This document shows, piece by piece, positions 6,474 through 7,243 of a stretch of DNA of 7,243 nucleotides. Where the stretch lies: assembly GCA_964531165.1 (NCBI GenBank), contig CAZHEA010000124.1, positions 1-7,243 on the forward strand, given 5' to 3'. Within the stretch, counting starts at the first letter, position 1. Each line of letters starts with the position of its first letter. The position numbers and the translations under genes were made by a program. Below the pieces are notes generated by a model. It searched no databases and was not told the DNA's origin. It saw only the letters and a program-made list of their open reading frames with translations. Origin of the DNA: SZUA-229 sp964531165. Lineage in GTDB: Bacteria > Pseudomonadota > Gammaproteobacteria > SZUA-229.

Positions 6474-6507
6474 GCGGATGCTTCGTTTGGGGTAGATGAT
6501 TTCATCT
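6450..6507 (+). other. Imperfect hairpin spanning the lon stop codon
   Basis: ATCTAC (6457-6462) pairs with GTAGAT (6492-6497). CCA with TGG (6464-6466, 6488-6490) and AAGC with GCTT (6472-6475, 6480-6483) can stack inside it, and GATGA (6450-6454) with TCATC (6502-6506) outside it. A smaller alternative is AGATGA 6494-6499 with TCATCT 6502-6507. Eight T residues occur at 6523-6530, about 15 bases too far for a standard terminator. It is the best candidate for the lon 3' end, but a weak one. Confidence 0.35.
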
Positions 6508-6695
6508 GTAATTTAAAATATGTTTTTTTTATAATGAATCGCGTTTAGTTTGAAGTGTTTTCTGTGTAAGGATTTTAAGTAAAGTTGATATTTTTTCTAA
6601 ATAAATGGAATAAAATAACAGCCTTTATTTGCAGAAAACCACTTTAATTCCTGCTTTTTCAATAGTGGAATAAAAATATATTTTTATGTTCTTAT

Positions 6696-6727
6696 AAAGT
6701 TAATTATTAAAAAAATTTATTAACTTT
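6696..6727. repeat. 9-bp inverted repeat upstream of the hupB promoter
   Basis: AAAGTTAAT (6696-6704) and ATTAACTTT (6719-6727) are exact reverse complements with 14 bases between them, about 74 bases upstream of the -35 at 6801. In such AT-rich DNA a chance match is possible. It could be a binding site for a nucleoid protein or a dimeric regulator. Confidence 0.4.
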
Positions 6728-6800
6728 CAGACAAAAGTTGCATTTTTACACTTGACACAAAATAAATTGTTTAAATTCCAGTGATATTTACTTAAAGCCG

Positions 6801-6830
6801 TTGACACGGCCCTTTCAGGGCTGGTATAAA
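6801..6830 (+). promoter_or_regulatory. Strong sigma-70 promoter of hupB with extended -10
   Basis: A perfect -35 TTGACA (6801-6806) and TATAAA (6825-6830) are 18 bases apart. TGG at 6822-6824 supplies the extended -10 motif TGn. The upstream DNA is AT-rich, as at strong promoters. Transcription should begin near 6837, giving a leader of about 195 bases. The spacer contains the 5-bp inverted repeat GCCCT-TTC-AGGGC (6809-6821), which could be an operator. Confidence 0.75.
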
Positions 6831-6846
6831 GTTTGCGCTAGTTTTG

Positions 6847-6895
6847 TCCTGAACTAATCAAAAGAAAGTTGCACATGCAAATTGATTGTTCAGGG
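6847..6895 (+). promoter_or_regulatory. Stable nested hairpin in the hupB 5' leader
   Basis: CCTGAAC (6848-6854) pairs with GTTCAGG (6888-6894). After a single bulged T (6855), AATCAA (6856-6861) pairs with TTGATT (6882-6887), making 13 base pairs plus a closing U-G. A second small hairpin, TTGCA-CA-TGCAA (6869-6880), is nested inside. It begins about ten bases after the predicted start. Two long arms matching apart from one bulge are unlikely by chance. I do not recognise it as a described riboswitch or leader family. Confidence 0.6.
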
Positions 6896-7032
6896 TATAT
6901 TAAAGTTTCTCCGCGGCATGACTCATTTAAAAAGTCACAAGATGGTAGATACGGACTTTTATAAAAAATAAATTATATTTACCGAAACATCAGTTTCATT
7001 TTTAAGATAACTACAAACCTTTAGGATAAATA

Positions 7033-7243
7033 ATGAATAAATCAGAATTGATTGACGCTATTGCTGAAAACTCAGGCTTGTCAAAAGCAGATTCAGGACG
7101 TGCATTGGATGCAGTAATTTCATCTGTATCAGGTGCATTAAAAGATAACGATCAGGTAACGATTGTTGGCTTTGGTACATTCCTGGTTCGTCAACGTGCA
7201 GCACGTGTTGGCCGTAACCCACAAACCGGTGCAGAGATCCAGA
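7033..7243 (+). CDS. hupB: DNA-binding protein HU, beta-type (3' end beyond window)
   Basis: HU is a small dimeric nucleoid protein that bends DNA with little sequence preference and helps supercoiling, replication and repair. Only the first 70 codons are present; the family is about 90 residues, so roughly 20 are missing. The start MNKSELIDAIAENSGLSK, the core VTIVGFGTFLVRQRAAR at about 43-59 and the beginning of the DNA-binding arm, RNPQTG at 61-66, all match HU. HU rather than IHF is supported by GRNPQTGAEI and by the position directly after lon, where hupB sits in E. coli. The ATG at 7033 has AGGA at 7023-7026, six bases away. Expression is probably high, from the strong promoter at 6801-6830. 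Confidence 0.96.
   Translation, partial: MNKSELIDAIAENSGLSKADSGRALDAVISSVSGALKDNDQVTIVGFGTFLVRQRAARVGRNPQTGAEIQ

Larger units (their letters stand above)
6474..7032. other. AT-rich lon-hupB spacer with promoter and structured leader
   Basis: No credible gene lies in these 559 bases. The first part (to about 6750) is strongly AT-rich. It contains TGGAATAAAA twice, 60 bases apart (6606-6615, 6666-6675), and an inverted repeat AAAGTTAAT (6696-6704) with ATTAACTTT (6719-6727). A TTGACA at 6752-6757 has no good -10 at normal distance. The strong promoter is at 6801-6830, and the rest is hupB leader. The leader also holds two mutually exclusive pairings (TGACT 6919-6923 with AGTCA 6933-6937, or AAAAGTC 6930-6936 with GACTTTT 6954-6960). 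A short hairpin GAAAC/GTTTC (6984-6997) is followed by A and then five T residues. Confidence 0.7.

Noticed and set aside
6606..6675. Two TGGAATAAAA copies 60 bases apart as a repeat array
   Set aside because: Only two short copies in AT-rich sequence, without further units; no CRISPR or iteron pattern.
6752..6780. TTGACA at 6752 as a second hupB promoter
   Set aside because: The -35 is perfect, but nothing resembling a -10 lies 16-18 bases downstream; the closest (TAAATT) is 14 bases away.
6918..6971. 17-codon ORF in the hupB leader
   Set aside because: No ribosome-binding site; in AT-rich DNA a frame of this length is expected by chance.
6984..7003. GAAAC/GTTTC hairpin with T run as a terminator before hupB
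   Set aside because: The stem has only five pairs and is AT-rich, too weak to call a terminator; kept only as part of the leader description.

Overview
The window carries a conserved protein-quality-control neighbourhood of Gammaproteobacteria, all on the + strand: tig (trigger factor), clpP, clpX, lon and the beginning of hupB, which runs off the right edge. The order tig-clpP-clpX-lon-hupB is the one known from Escherichia coli and many relatives, and the five proteins align closely with their E. coli counterparts. This points to a gammaproteobacterium with moderately low GC coding sequence and very AT-rich spacers (judged by eye, not counted). The genus cannot be named from this segment.

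Layout. 15-1319 tig, followed by a canonical intrinsic terminator. 1320-1510 is a spacer with a candidate sigma-70 promoter and a small perfect inverted repeat before clpP (1511-2149). 2150-2535 is an unusually long clpP-clpX spacer with a 14-bp terminator hairpin and a heat-shock (sigma-32) promoter match just upstream of that hairpin. 2536-3816 is clpX. 3817-4037 is a compact regulatory region: a 16-bp hairpin, a 12-bp palindrome, a sigma-70 promoter bracketed by a 10-bp inverted repeat, and an excellent sigma-32 promoter. 4038-6473 is lon from a GTG start. 6474-7032 is an AT-rich stretch ending in a strong extended -10 promoter and a roughly 195-nt structured leader. 7033-7243 is the N-terminal 70 codons of hupB.

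How the genes work together. Trigger factor meets nascent chains at the ribosome. ClpX unfolds tagged or misfolded proteins and feeds them to the ClpP peptidase. Lon degrades unfolded and regulatory proteins with ATPase and protease on one chain. HU is a nucleoid protein. All catalytic and ATP-binding motifs are intact.

The proteins are ordinary and I see no new protein system, mobile element, CRISPR array or RNA gene. The unusual content is regulatory. Each gene appears to be its own transcription unit. There are two sigma-32-type promoters with identical 13-nt spacers. Strong hairpins sit at or near the predicted 5' ends of the clpX and hupB transcripts, and the lon promoter is framed by inverted repeats.
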